35,017 nucleotides of DNA from JAEELC01 sp963621965 (GTDB lineage Bacteria > Bacillota_I > Bacilli_A > Acholeplasmatales > Anaeroplasmataceae). The stretch's first letter is position 1, and the number at the start of each line of letters is the position of its first letter. The stretch covers positions 1 to 35,017 of the forward strand of contig CAVFGN010000021.1 in the NCBI GenBank assembly GCA_963621965.1, given 5' to 3'. Positions 9,387-17,582 of the stretch are shown in pieces. Both the position numbers and the translations under genes were made by a program. Below the pieces are notes generated by a model. The model saw only the letters and a program-made list of their open reading frames with translations, was not told the DNA's origin and searched no databases.

Positions 9387-9413
9387 AAAAATCAAGTTAA
9401 TAAGGAGGAAATT

Positions 9414-11087
9414 ATGTCAAAACTTGACACTAAAAGCCTAAAAGTTTACGCACTTGGTGGACTTTGCGAAGTAGGTAAAAACATGTATTGTATTGAATAC
9501 ATGGATCAAATATTTATTATAGATTGCGGTATTTTATTCCCAGACAAACATTTACTAGGAGTAGACTATGTAATTCCTGATTTTTCTTATTTGTTAGATA
9601 AACAAGAAAAAATTGTTGCATTGTTTATTACTCATGGCCACGAAGATCACATTGGTGGTATTCCTTTTTTATTAAAAGAAATATCTATTCCTAAAATTTA
9701 TGCGGCCGGAGTATCAATCGAATTAATTAAAAATAAGCTTGAAGAACACAAAGATATTCGTGTTCCTGAAATGATTGCATTCGATGAAAAAACTGTTTTG
9801 GAATATAAGAACACAAAAGTTTCATTTGTACGTATGACTCACTCAGTACCTGATACATTTGGTGTATACATTGAAACTAAAGCTGGTTCTATTTTCCATA
9901 CAGGAGATTTCAAATTCGATATGACTCCTAACGGACCTAATACTGAGTTTTATAAGTTAGCAGAAATTGGACATAAGGGTCTAGATTTATTATTATCAGA
10001 TTCTACTAATGCGACTGTTCCTGGTTACACTAAAAGTGAACAAGTCATTGGTTCAAACATTCTTGAGTTATTTAAACATACTCACTCACGTTTGCTAGTC
10101 GCAACCTTCGCTTCAAATATTTACCGTGTTCAACAAATTGTTGATGCGGCCGTAAAAACTAATAGAAAGATTGTAGTATTTGGAAGATCTATGGTTAAAG
10201 TAATTGAGGTGAGCCAAAAAATTGGTTATATCAAAGCTCCTCAAACTTCTTTCATTCAAGCTGATGAAATCAAAAATTACAAACCTAGTGAAATCGTTAT
10301 TCTTTGTACAGGTTCTCAAGGTGAACCACTTGCTGCCTTATCTCGTATAGCACAAGGAACACACAAACAAGTTAAACTTATGCCTGGGGATACAGTAATC
10401 TTCTCTTCTTCTCCAATTCCTGGTAACCAAGTAAGTGTAAACCAAACAATCAACGCTTTATTTAAAGCAGGATGTGAAGTTATAACACACTCACCAATTA
10501 CTGATACGCATACATCTGGTCACGCTTCTCAAGGTGATTTAAAATTATTATTCACACTTCTTAAACCCAAAAACCATATGCCAATTCACGGCGAATATAG
10601 AATGCTTAAAACAAGTGGAGCCCTAGATATTGAATGTGGCCTTGACCCAGAAAATTTATTTATTTTAAAAAATGGTGACGTTCTAGATATGACAGAAGGA
10701 AAGTGCTCTATTTCTAAAGATAAAATCAAAGCTGAAGATATTATGATTGACGGCGAAATCAATGATCTTGACAGATCAATAATTCATGAGCGTAAATTGT
10801 TATCTGATGCTGGATTATTTACTTTAGTATTTACAATTGTAAAAGACACTCGTAGACTAGCTCTTGAACCTCAATTTGTAACTCGTGGATTTATCTATTT
10901 AAAAGGTAGTGAAGAATTAAGTCATAACTTAGTTGAGATGGCAAAGAATCGATTGATTAAATTATTAAACGATCCTAAGCTTGATTACAATCAAATTAAG
11001 CACGAATTAAATAAACAAATTTCTCAAATTGTAAATGAACAAACAGGTAGAAACCCTTCTATCATTACAATTTTCAGTTTCATCTAA
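9414..11087 (+). CDS. rnjA: ribonuclease J
   Basis: This 557-residue metallo-beta-lactamase/beta-CASP nuclease has the normal length for RNase J and would act as 5'-to-3' exonuclease and endonuclease in RNA decay and maturation. The metal-binding HGHEDH motif is at 74-79, followed by the further metal ligands in THSVPD and HTGDFKFD and by PIHGEYRML near 390. The beta-CASP insertion contains CTGSQGEP, and the C-terminal domain is complete. The start ATG has AAGGAGG about 5 nt upstream and its own strong promoter. The gene is followed by a good terminator, so it appears monocistronic. Whether it corresponds to J1 or J2 cannot be decided here. It seems to be the only copy in the window. Confidence 0.95.
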   Translation: MSKLDTKSLKVYALGGLCEVGKNMYCIEYMDQIFIIDCGILFPDKHLLGVDYVIPDFSYLLDKQEKIVALFITHGHEDHIGGIPFLLKEISIPKIYAAGVSIELIKNKLEEHKDIRVPEMIAFDEKTVLEYKNTKVSFVRMTHSVPDTFGVYIETKAGSIFHTGDFKFDMTPNGPNTEFYKLAEIGHKGLDLLLSDSTNATVPGYTKSEQVIGSNILELFKHTHSRLLVATFASNIYRVQQIVDAAVKTNRKIVVFGRSMVKVIEVSQKIGYIKAPQTSFIQADEIKNYKPSEIVILCTGSQGEPLAALSRIAQGTHKQVKLMPGDTVIFSSSPIPGNQVSVNQTINALFKAGCEVITHSPITDTHTSGHASQGDLKLLFTLLKPKNHMPIHGEYRMLKTSGALDIECGLDPENLFILKNGDVLDMTEGKCSISKDKIKAEDIMIDGEINDLDRSIIHERKLLSDAGLFTLVFTIVKDTRRLALEPQFVTRGFIYLKGSEELSHNLVEMAKNRLIKLLNDPKLDYNQIKHELNKQISQIVNEQTGRNPSIITIFSFI

Positions 11088-11088
11088 A

Positions 11089-11115
11089 AAACTCTAGTCA
11101 ACTAGAGTTTTTTTT
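11089..11115 (+). terminator. rnjA: intrinsic terminator of rnjA
   Basis: ACTCTAGT-CA-ACTAGAGT (11091-11108) is a perfect 8-bp stem followed by seven T, beginning right after the rnjA stop codon. The A-run at 11086-11090 could extend the stem. Confidence 0.9.
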
Positions 11116-11145
11116 AATAAAATATATATACTTGAGGTATTTAAC

Positions 11146-12036
11146 ATGAATTATACAATAATTAAATCATTTGATAATGAAGATCTCTTTTTAAAAGTCT
11201 ATAATATAGATAATCCTAAAGGTGCGGTGCAAATTGTCCATGGTATGCAAGAACACCAAACAAGGTATGAAGAACTTGCACAAAAATTAAACGAATGCGG
11301 ATTTACTGTTGTCACTTCTGATTTAAGAGGACACGGACAAAATGCAAGAGAACAAGGTTTCTTTAAAGAAAAAGACGGTTATAAAGCACTTATTTTAGAC
11401 CAAGTGGAAATAACAAAATATATAAATAACGTTTTAAACATTAAAAATGTTATAATTTACGGACACTCAATGGGTTCAATTATCACTAGAGACGTTATTC
11501 AAGCTAATTCTAACCTATATTCTAAAGTTATTTTATCAGGCTTCCCTAACTATAATAAATTTGCATTCCTTGCAATCACATTCTCAAATATTACAAAAAC
11601 TATAAAAGGTAAACACAAGTATTCTAAATTTTTACACGACATTACCCTAGGACCTTTTGAAAAATCAATAAACAATTCTAAAACTAAGCTTGATTGGTTA
11701 AGTTTAAACGAAGAAAATGTAGTTAACTATCAACAAGACCCACTTTGTGGTAATGAATTTACTAATGCTGCCTACAACGATTTACATCACTTATTATATT
11801 TAGTAGGTAGAAAAAACAAAAACACTGTAAAAAACATCCCAATTCTTCTTCTAAACGGTACAGATGACCCAGTTGTTGGTGGTAAAAAAGGTACAACACT
11901 TAGTAAGAATATTTTAAACAAACAAGGTTTTACAAATATTACACATATTGAATATGATAAATATCGTCATGAACTATTTAATGAAAAAGATACAACTAAA
12001 CTTTATAAAGATTTTATCGAGTTTGTAGAGGCATAA
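11146..12036 (+). CDS. alpha/beta hydrolase (monoacylglycerol lipase/serine aminopeptidase S33-like)
   Basis: This 296-residue cytoplasmic alpha/beta-hydrolase resembles bacterial lysophospholipase/monoglyceride-lipase proteins. The oxyanion region is VHGMQEH at 31-37. The nucleophile Ser108 lies in GHSMGS, the acid is in GTDDP (Asp240 or Asp241), and the His is His275 in YRHELFNE. There is no signal peptide or membrane helix. The ATG has TTGAGGT about 7 nt upstream. The next gene begins 2 nt after its stop, so the two are probably co-transcribed and coupled. A role in lipid or ester turnover is family-level inference; the substrate is unknown. Confidence 0.85.
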   Translation: MNYTIIKSFDNEDLFLKVYNIDNPKGAVQIVHGMQEHQTRYEELAQKLNECGFTVVTSDLRGHGQNAREQGFFKEKDGYKALILDQVEITKYINNVLNIKNVIIYGHSMGSIITRDVIQANSNLYSKVILSGFPNYNKFAFLAITFSNITKTIKGKHKYSKFLHDITLGPFEKSINNSKTKLDWLSLNEENVVNYQQDPLCGNEFTNAAYNDLHHLLYLVGRKNKNTVKNIPILLLNGTDDPVVGGKKGTTLSKNILNKQGFTNITHIEYDKYRHELFNEKDTTKLYKDFIEFVEA

Positions 12037-12037
12037 A

Positions 12038-13207
12038 ATGTTAACTGTTAGATTAAACAAATATGAAGAAAAGGAAAAACTTGAAGGATTTCCTTGGATA
12101 TATAATAATGAAATAAATTCCTTTGTGGGTAATATTAAAAACGGCGAAGTTGTTCGAGTTGTAACTAGCACAGACCAATTTGTTTGTTACGGCTTTTTAA
12201 ATACAAACTCAAAAATCATGGTACGTATTTTGTCATTAAATGAACAAGATGTAATTGATACATCCTTCTTCCGCCGTCGTATTGTTACAGCCATTAAACA
12301 TAGAGAAAACCTATTCGTTGATTCGAATGCTATGCGTCTAGTATTTTCTGAAGCCGATTACTTACCAGGATTGATTGTTGATAAATATGACGATATTTTA
12401 TCTGTTCAATTCTTATCTCTTGGTATGGACTTGATAAAAAAAGATATTATAAATATTCTTGTTGAAGAGTTACACCCAAGAGGAATTTATGAAAGATCTG
12501 ATATGCCTGTGCGTCTAAAAGAAGGATTAGAGCAAATAAAAGGTAAGATTTACGGGGAATTTGACACAAGAGTACTAATTGAAGAAAATGGTATTAAATT
12601 TTATGTAGATGTTGAAAACGGTCAAAAAACTGGATATTTTCTAGACCAAAAATTAAACAGAGATTACGTAAAATATTATGTTAAAGACAAAGATGTTCTT
12701 GATGCATTCTCAAATGTCGGTGGATTTGCATTAAATGCAGCTAAAAATGGTGCTCATCATGTTGATGCATGCGATATAAGTGAGCGTGCTTGTGAAGAAA
12801 TTAAATTAAATGCCAAATTAAACAATTTTACAAATATTAATACTATTTGTACAGACGTCTTTGAATTACTTAGAAGTGACGAATTAAAAAACAAATACGA
12901 TGTTATCGTTCTTGACCCACCTGCTTTTACTAAGACAAAAGACACAATAAAAAAAGCATATAAAGGTTATAAAGAAATAAACCTACAAGCTTTAAAATTA
13001 ATCAAAAGCGGTGGCTATCTTCTAACATATTCATGCAGTCAAAATATGACAAGTGATTTATTTATGCAAATGCTAAAAGAAGCAAGCATTGATTCAAAAC
13101 GTAATGTTCAATTCATCGACTTTAGAATTCAATCTCCCGATCACCCTTCTTTACTATCAAGTGAAGAACAATTATATCTAAAGTGCGTCGTATTAAGAGT
13201 ATTATAA
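12038..13207 (+). CDS. rlmI: class I SAM-dependent rRNA methyltransferase, RlmI/YwbD type
   Basis: This 389-residue protein has an N-terminal PUA RNA-binding domain (about 1-75), a linker domain and a Rossmann methyltransferase domain. RlmI makes 5-methylcytosine 1962 in 23S rRNA; close relatives have differing or untested targets, so the symbol is tentative. Visible motifs are GYFLDQKLNRD near 203, the SAM-binding DAFSNVGGFALNAA near 222, the acidic VDACDIS, the catalytic-loop DPPAF at about 291-295 and YSCSQNM near 330. All expected SAM and catalytic signatures are present, in contrast to the degenerate methyltransferase relative at 21849-23177. Its SD (AGAGG) lies inside the end of the hydrolase gene, consistent with translational coupling. 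Confidence 0.88.
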   Translation: MLTVRLNKYEEKEKLEGFPWIYNNEINSFVGNIKNGEVVRVVTSTDQFVCYGFLNTNSKIMVRILSLNEQDVIDTSFFRRRIVTAIKHRENLFVDSNAMRLVFSEADYLPGLIVDKYDDILSVQFLSLGMDLIKKDIINILVEELHPRGIYERSDMPVRLKEGLEQIKGKIYGEFDTRVLIEENGIKFYVDVENGQKTGYFLDQKLNRDYVKYYVKDKDVLDAFSNVGGFALNAAKNGAHHVDACDISERACEEIKLNAKLNNFTNINTICTDVFELLRSDELKNKYDVIVLDPPAFTKTKDTIKKAYKGYKEINLQALKLIKSGGYLLTYSCSQNMTSDLFMQMLKEASIDSKRNVQFIDFRIQSPDHPSLLSSEEQLYLKCVVLRVL

Positions 13208-13209
13208 AA

Positions 13210-13244
13210 GGCTATAAGGATTATTCCTTATAACCTCTTTTTTT
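13210..13244. terminator. bidirectional terminator between convergent genes
   Basis: The 11-bp stem GGCTATAAGGA (13210-13220) pairs with TCCTTATAACC (13225-13235), with one mismatch on the plus strand that becomes G-U on the minus strand. It is followed by CTCTTTTTTT on the plus strand and TTTTATAAT on the minus strand. The stop codon of the convergent membrane-protein gene (13223-13221) lies in the loop. Confidence 0.85.
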
Positions 13245-15119
13245 AATATTATCAACTAAAATATAAACTCCGTATACACAAACTAATGAAAGAGTAGTTA
13301 AAGAGACAATTCTAGCACAATTATTTAATGTAGTTCCTTTGTATATTAATTCTATATTGTACATTCCTTCTTCTAAATTAACAGAAACTAGTCCATCAAG
13401 TTTAGTAGGTTCAAGATAATATGTATTCCCCTCTTCATCAGTTACTCTAATCTTATAGCCTTTGTAATAAACTTTACCAAATTGAATAGTAGAATCGCTA
13501 GATAATACAAGATTATACGTATTATCTTTTTTTTCAATTGAGCCACTACCAGTATAGATAATTGGTTCAATTAGAGTTTCTTGTGCATCTTCTTCTATAC
13601 TAAATACATTAAGCACAGTATAAAATAATGAATTATTATTCTCTGGCACGTAACCATTTCCAAATTCTAGTGGCAAATATTCTCTTTGCCAACCACCTAC
13701 ACCATTAGTATTATTATCTAGTATTGTATCATCAATTTCATAAATATACTTTCTATTAGAAGCACTACATCTTGTAAATCCTACGCATATTAATAAAATA
13801 GAACAAATGTATGTTAAATTTTTCATACCAAATTTAGATATTAGAATGGGAATCAACAAAGAAACTGCAAAAAATACAAATTCATACATTCTAAACGTAA
13901 ATTGTATATTTAAAAAAGTTTCAGGTAGTATTTTGTATAAATACGGACAAAGTAAAAGTAATAGAGATAAAACAGTAAGTGTTATTGATGCAAATAAAAT
14001 ATTATTTTCTACTTTTCCCTTTTCAACTGTAATGTAATTAAATACAAAATAAACAAAGTAATAAATTAAAACACCTGATAAAAAAATAGGATTCATATCA
14101 TAATAAACTACTAAAGAAACATTTATAACTATACTTACTATTAAACTAATAAAGGATTTGTTTAATTTAGTAAAAATAATTTGAATAATTAATTCTGCTA
14201 ATATTAATAAAATACCTATATTAATTTCTTTTTCATACACACGAAGACCAATCTTAAATTCGATTAAATATAGTTTCTCAATCAGCGTATCAATTGTACT
14301 TCCCATGTATTCCTTTTTTGTAACTATATATTCTTTACCTAGTGTAAGGTCTAATAGAGGTACAAGATAGAATGATATAAGACCAATAAGTAAAACGATA
14401 CTTAAAGTTAAATATATTCGATATCTTCTATTTTTTAAATTATTTACGAAATTTTTAAAGAAAAATAAAGCAAATATTAGCCCAAAAAGTACTGTATACA
14501 ATGCGCTTATTGTATGTGATAAAAATAACAAAGCAAAACTTATACTAAATGTCACAAATGTTTTAAAAGTGTAATCTTTATTTAACATACTATATAAAGA
14601 ACTAAACACAAGGGGTATGAAGGTCATAGCTAGCCCTTCCGCATATGCACATCTATCAAAATTGTTTCCTGTCCTATAAGGTGCACAAACAAATATAATG
14701 GCCCCTAAAAGAGCTAAATAGTTCTTATCTTTAAAAATCTTTAGTAAAAAATAATACATAAAGATTCCAGATAAAAAATATTCTAAAAATATTAAGATTT
14801 TTATTGCGCCCAAAACTCCAAGGCCTAATTTATTAAACATAAGTGCAATAAGCACAACTATATAATCAAATAAAGGTGGATAGTATAAACGTGCTCCGTA
14901 GCCTATATGAGACAACATATATTCGTTTAATGGATAAAAAAGATTATTATTCATTCCAGATTTATATAAATCATAAATCATAGTCAAATGATAGTAAGTA
15001 TCATCTCCCTGACTAATTCCATCGTGAAACAAATAGAAGGATGTAAATATAGAACATAACAAAAGAATGCCTATATTTATTAAATTTTTATTATTTAACT
15101 TAGTTAATAATTTATTCAT
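13221..15119 (-). CDS. multispanning membrane protein, PTPS-related/YfhO-like (GT-C type)
   Basis: This 632-residue protein has about 13 predicted membrane helices and a C-terminal extracytoplasmic beta-rich domain. The motif HIGYGARLYYPPLFDY near 68-83 matches the Pfam group named 6-pyruvoyl-tetrahydropterin-synthase-related, which are membrane proteins rather than pterin enzymes. The SQGDDTYYH motif in the first loop resembles the acidic site of GT-C glycosyltransferases that use polyprenyl-phosphate sugars. It is a close paralog of the next gene, sharing LSHIGYGARL, LDNNTNGVGGWQ and the IYSGSG and IQFGK blocks, but lacks its GtrA domain. I chose the ATG at 15119, which has GGTGAG just upstream; a GTG at 15128 would add three residues. 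The gene lies about 27 bp behind the GtrA-fusion gene, in the same operon. Its C-terminal codons overlap the terminator. The glycan target is unknown. Confidence 0.8.
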   Translation of the reverse strand: MNKLLTKLNNKNLINIGILLLCSIFTSFYLFHDGISQGDDTYYHLTMIYDLYKSGMNNNLFYPLNEYMLSHIGYGARLYYPPLFDYIVVLIALMFNKLGLGVLGAIKILIFLEYFLSGIFMYYFLLKIFKDKNYLALLGAIIFVCAPYRTGNNFDRCAYAEGLAMTFIPLVFSSLYSMLNKDYTFKTFVTFSISFALLFLSHTISALYTVLFGLIFALFFFKNFVNNLKNRRYRIYLTLSIVLLIGLISFYLVPLLDLTLGKEYIVTKKEYMGSTIDTLIEKLYLIEFKIGLRVYEKEINIGILLILAELIIQIIFTKLNKSFISLIVSIVINVSLVVYYDMNPIFLSGVLIYYFVYFVFNYITVEKGKVENNILFASITLTVLSLLLLLCPYLYKILPETFLNIQFTFRMYEFVFFAVSLLIPILISKFGMKNLTYICSILLICVGFTRCSASNRKYIYEIDDTILDNNTNGVGGWQREYLPLEFGNGYVPENNNSLFYTVLNVFSIEEDAQETLIEPIIYTGSGSIEKKDNTYNLVLSSDSTIQFGKVYYKGYKIRVTDEEGNTYYLEPTKLDGLVSVNLEEGMYNIELIYKGTTLNNCARIVSLTTLSLVCVYGVYILVDNIKKRGYKE

Positions 15120-15146
15120 ATAACTCACCCAAAAATCTTTAACCCA

Positions 15147-17489
15147 TTAACGTTTTAAGCACTCTTCTTCGTATTCTTTAATAATTGATTTAGAAGCACA
15201 TAAATAATAAACACAAATAACACCTACAACAATAGCAGTTACAATCGATATCGTTTTAGCCACATTGTTAATATTTGTACCTTTATAAATAAGTCTAACT
15301 TCGTAATGACCTTTTTCTAGGCTTGCGCTTACTAGACCATCTAATTTTGTAACACTAGTGAACTCTGTTGAATCACTAGACACAACTTCTAAAACATATC
15401 CATCATAATAAATTTTACCAAATTGAATTGTTGAATATTCTTCTAAATCTATAATATATTTATCATCACTCTTTGTAATAGTACCAGAGCCACTATAAAT
15501 AATCGGATCAATTTGATAACTTGAAGCATTATTATTTATACTAAAAACATCCTTAACCTTATAGTAAAGCGAATTAGGATTAGACACAACATAATCAGAC
15601 TTATTGTAAAATTCAATTGGTAAATATTCAACTTGCCAACCACCAACACCATTTGTATTATTATCTAAGATAGAATCATCAATTTGATATATATAATCAT
15701 AGCTTTTTGAACTACATTGTGTAAAACCTACGAGTATTAAGAAAACATAAGCTAAATAAGCAGTTTTCTTAATACCCATCTTAGATAATATAAGAGGTAT
15801 TAAAACTGATAAAAAGAAAGAAATAAATCCAAACAATCTAAATATAAACTGAATGTTATGCATGTAGTTTGGAAGTAAATAAAATAAATACGGACAAATT
15901 ATAAATAAAAGTACAACGATAAATAAAACTATAAATGATTTAAATAATTTATTATCAATTTCTGCTTTTTTGATATCTATACCTTTGAATACTAAATGTA
16001 TAACGTAATAGATAATTACAGCACTTACAAATGTTATATTAAATTTAAATATTATAAGTATTACAAAATTTATGATTAAGCCTAATATTATACTTATAGA
16101 TTCTTTATTTTTCTTTTTAAGAAATACATCAATAATAAATTCTAAAATTATTAAAAATAAAGACCCAAAAATTCTTAGTTCTTGATATTTATCAGTGCCA
16201 TAGTAAACATCTCTAAATGTGTTAAATCCACACTTATAAATAGATGTTATAAAACTATTAATAATGTCTTTAACAGTTGCACTCATTGCTTCTTTGTTAC
16301 ATACAATATAGTCATTACTTAAAACTAAGCTTATAAGTGGAGCTAAATAAAAAGCAATTAAACCAAATATTAAAAGTACAGAACTTAGCAAATATAGTCT
16401 ATATCTTCTATTCTTTAAATTATTTAAAAAAACTTTAATGTAAAACAAAGCCAATATAATACCAAATAAAACTAAATATGTAGCAGTAATTGTATGTGAC
16501 AAAAACACAAGTGAAAAACTAATACTAAATAATAAAAATGATTTAAAAGTATATTTAGTTTGAAACATATCATATAAAGAACTAAACACTAAAGGAAAAA
16601 ACGTAAGCGCAAGTCCTTCTGCGTATGCTGATCTATCGAAATTATTTGTAGTTCTATAAGGAAGCGTAACATAAAATATAGCACCAATAAGCGCTAAATA
16701 TGGTTTACCCTTAAATATCTTTTTAAGGAAATAAAACATAAATACGCCCGATAAAAAATATTCTAAAAATATTACAATCTTTATACTAGTTATCAAAGTC
16801 AAACCATAATTTTTAAAAGTTATTGCAACAATTACTGTTATAAACTCAAATAGTGGTGGATAGAATAAACGTGCACCATAACCAATATGCGAAAGTAAAT
16901 ACTCGTTAATACTGTATTTAAAATTATTATTTAAAGCACTTTTATATAAATCATATATTAAAGTTGCGTGATAATAAAAGTCATCTCCTCTAGATAATCC
17001 TTTGTTAAATAAAAAAGAAGCTGTAAGAATTGCACATACAAAAATAATTACTAGATATTTAACATCTAATTTAGTATTTGTAGCACTAAATATCAGTTTT
17101 TTTGATAAGAAATAATTTATAACACCTATCAAACAATTTGAAATTACCTTCATAAGAAGTGACAAAACAGTAGTATTAAACCCTAGTAAATCTACAACAA
17201 TTAACATGAAGAACAAATCAAATACGCCAAGACTTAATCTGACTGAGAAAAATGATAAAAATTCTTTTATCGTTCCGTCGTACACTCCCTTATTTTCAAA
17301 GACAAATAGTTTAGATGTAACAAATGAAAAGATCAAAGCGCATAACCAAGCAATTATAGTTGAAGTTGCATTTGTATATTTAAGTTGTTTAAAAAATAGA
17401 TAATAAATTATTAAATTAATGATAGTAGTTAAAGTCCCAAAGAATAAAAACTTTAATGGTTGTTTGTATTTTTCGTAAAATTCTTTCAT
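15147..17489 (-). CDS. GtrA domain fused to a PTPS-related/YfhO-like membrane protein
   Basis: This 780-residue protein begins with a four-helix GtrA domain (about 5-130), the family linked to flipping or supplying polyprenyl-phosphate sugars. It continues as a multispanning GT-C-like module of about 13 helices paralogous to the downstream gene. Shared signatures include SRGDDFYYH, LSHIGYGARLFYPPLFEF, NNFDRSAYAEGLALTF, LDNNTNGVGGWQ and a C-terminal beta-rich domain ending in a last membrane helix. This looks like a flippase plus transferase in one chain, acting at the membrane on an envelope glycan; that role is inferred from the domains. Two starts are possible: GTG at 17501 or ATG at 17489. 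Neither has a strong SD; I prefer the ATG, which has GTGAG 7 nt upstream. No promoter was recognised with confidence in the 80-bp gap behind the M20 gene terminator. Confidence 0.8.
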   Translation of the reverse strand: MKEFYEKYKQPLKFLFFGTLTTIINLIIYYLFFKQLKYTNATSTIIAWLCALIFSFVTSKLFVFENKGVYDGTIKEFLSFFSVRLSLGVFDLFFMLIVVDLLGFNTTVLSLLMKVISNCLIGVINYFLSKKLIFSATNTKLDVKYLVIIFVCAILTASFLFNKGLSRGDDFYYHATLIYDLYKSALNNNFKYSINEYLLSHIGYGARLFYPPLFEFITVIVAITFKNYGLTLITSIKIVIFLEYFLSGVFMFYFLKKIFKGKPYLALIGAIFYVTLPYRTTNNFDRSAYAEGLALTFFPLVFSSLYDMFQTKYTFKSFLLFSISFSLVFLSHTITATYLVLFGIILALFYIKVFLNNLKNRRYRLYLLSSVLLIFGLIAFYLAPLISLVLSNDYIVCNKEAMSATVKDIINSFITSIYKCGFNTFRDVYYGTDKYQELRIFGSLFLIILEFIIDVFLKKKNKESISIILGLIINFVILIIFKFNITFVSAVIIYYVIHLVFKGIDIKKAEIDNKLFKSFIVLFIVVLLFIICPYLFYLLPNYMHNIQFIFRLFGFISFFLSVLIPLILSKMGIKKTAYLAYVFLILVGFTQCSSKSYDYIYQIDDSILDNNTNGVGGWQVEYLPIEFYNKSDYVVSNPNSLYYKVKDVFSINNNASSYQIDPIIYSGSGTITKSDDKYIIDLEEYSTIQFGKIYYDGYVLEVVSSDSTEFTSVTKLDGLVSASLEKGHYEVRLIYKGTNINNVAKTISIVTAIVVGVICVYYLCASKSIIKEYEEECLKR

Positions 17490-17541
17490 AAATATGCTCA
17501 CTATTAATTAATTTATTATAAATCAATAAGCCTAAAAAATC

Positions 17542-17575
17542 AAAAAGGATTAAACCTAAAAAAGTGGTTTAATCC
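17542..17575 (-). terminator. intrinsic terminator of the methionine operon
   Basis: The perfect 10-bp stem GGATTAAACC / GGTTTAATCC (17575-17547), with a 9-nt loop, is followed on the minus strand by TTTTTGATTTTTT. It sits 7 nt past the M20 hydrolase stop codon and closes the metNIQ-M20 operon before the membrane-protein pair. Confidence 0.9.
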
Positions 17576-17582
17576 AAGTATA

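Larger units (their letters stand above)
9070..9413. promoter_or_regulatory. proS/rnjA divergent intergenic region
   Basis: This 344-bp gap holds regulatory DNA and no gene. From left to right: a possible proS promoter on the minus strand (TTGATT, 17-bp spacer, TAGTAT, about 9135-9107), a 14-bp palindrome at 9217-9230, the rnjA promoter at 9261-9289, and a structured rnjA leader at 9302-9386. No T-box motif (GGTGGTACC-like) or tRNA-like fold was found. Confidence 0.6.

Noticed and set aside
9070..9413. T-box riboswitch for proS
   Set aside because: No antiterminator motif, no AGAGAG or GGTTGGTG Stem I signature and no terminator precede proS on the minus strand.
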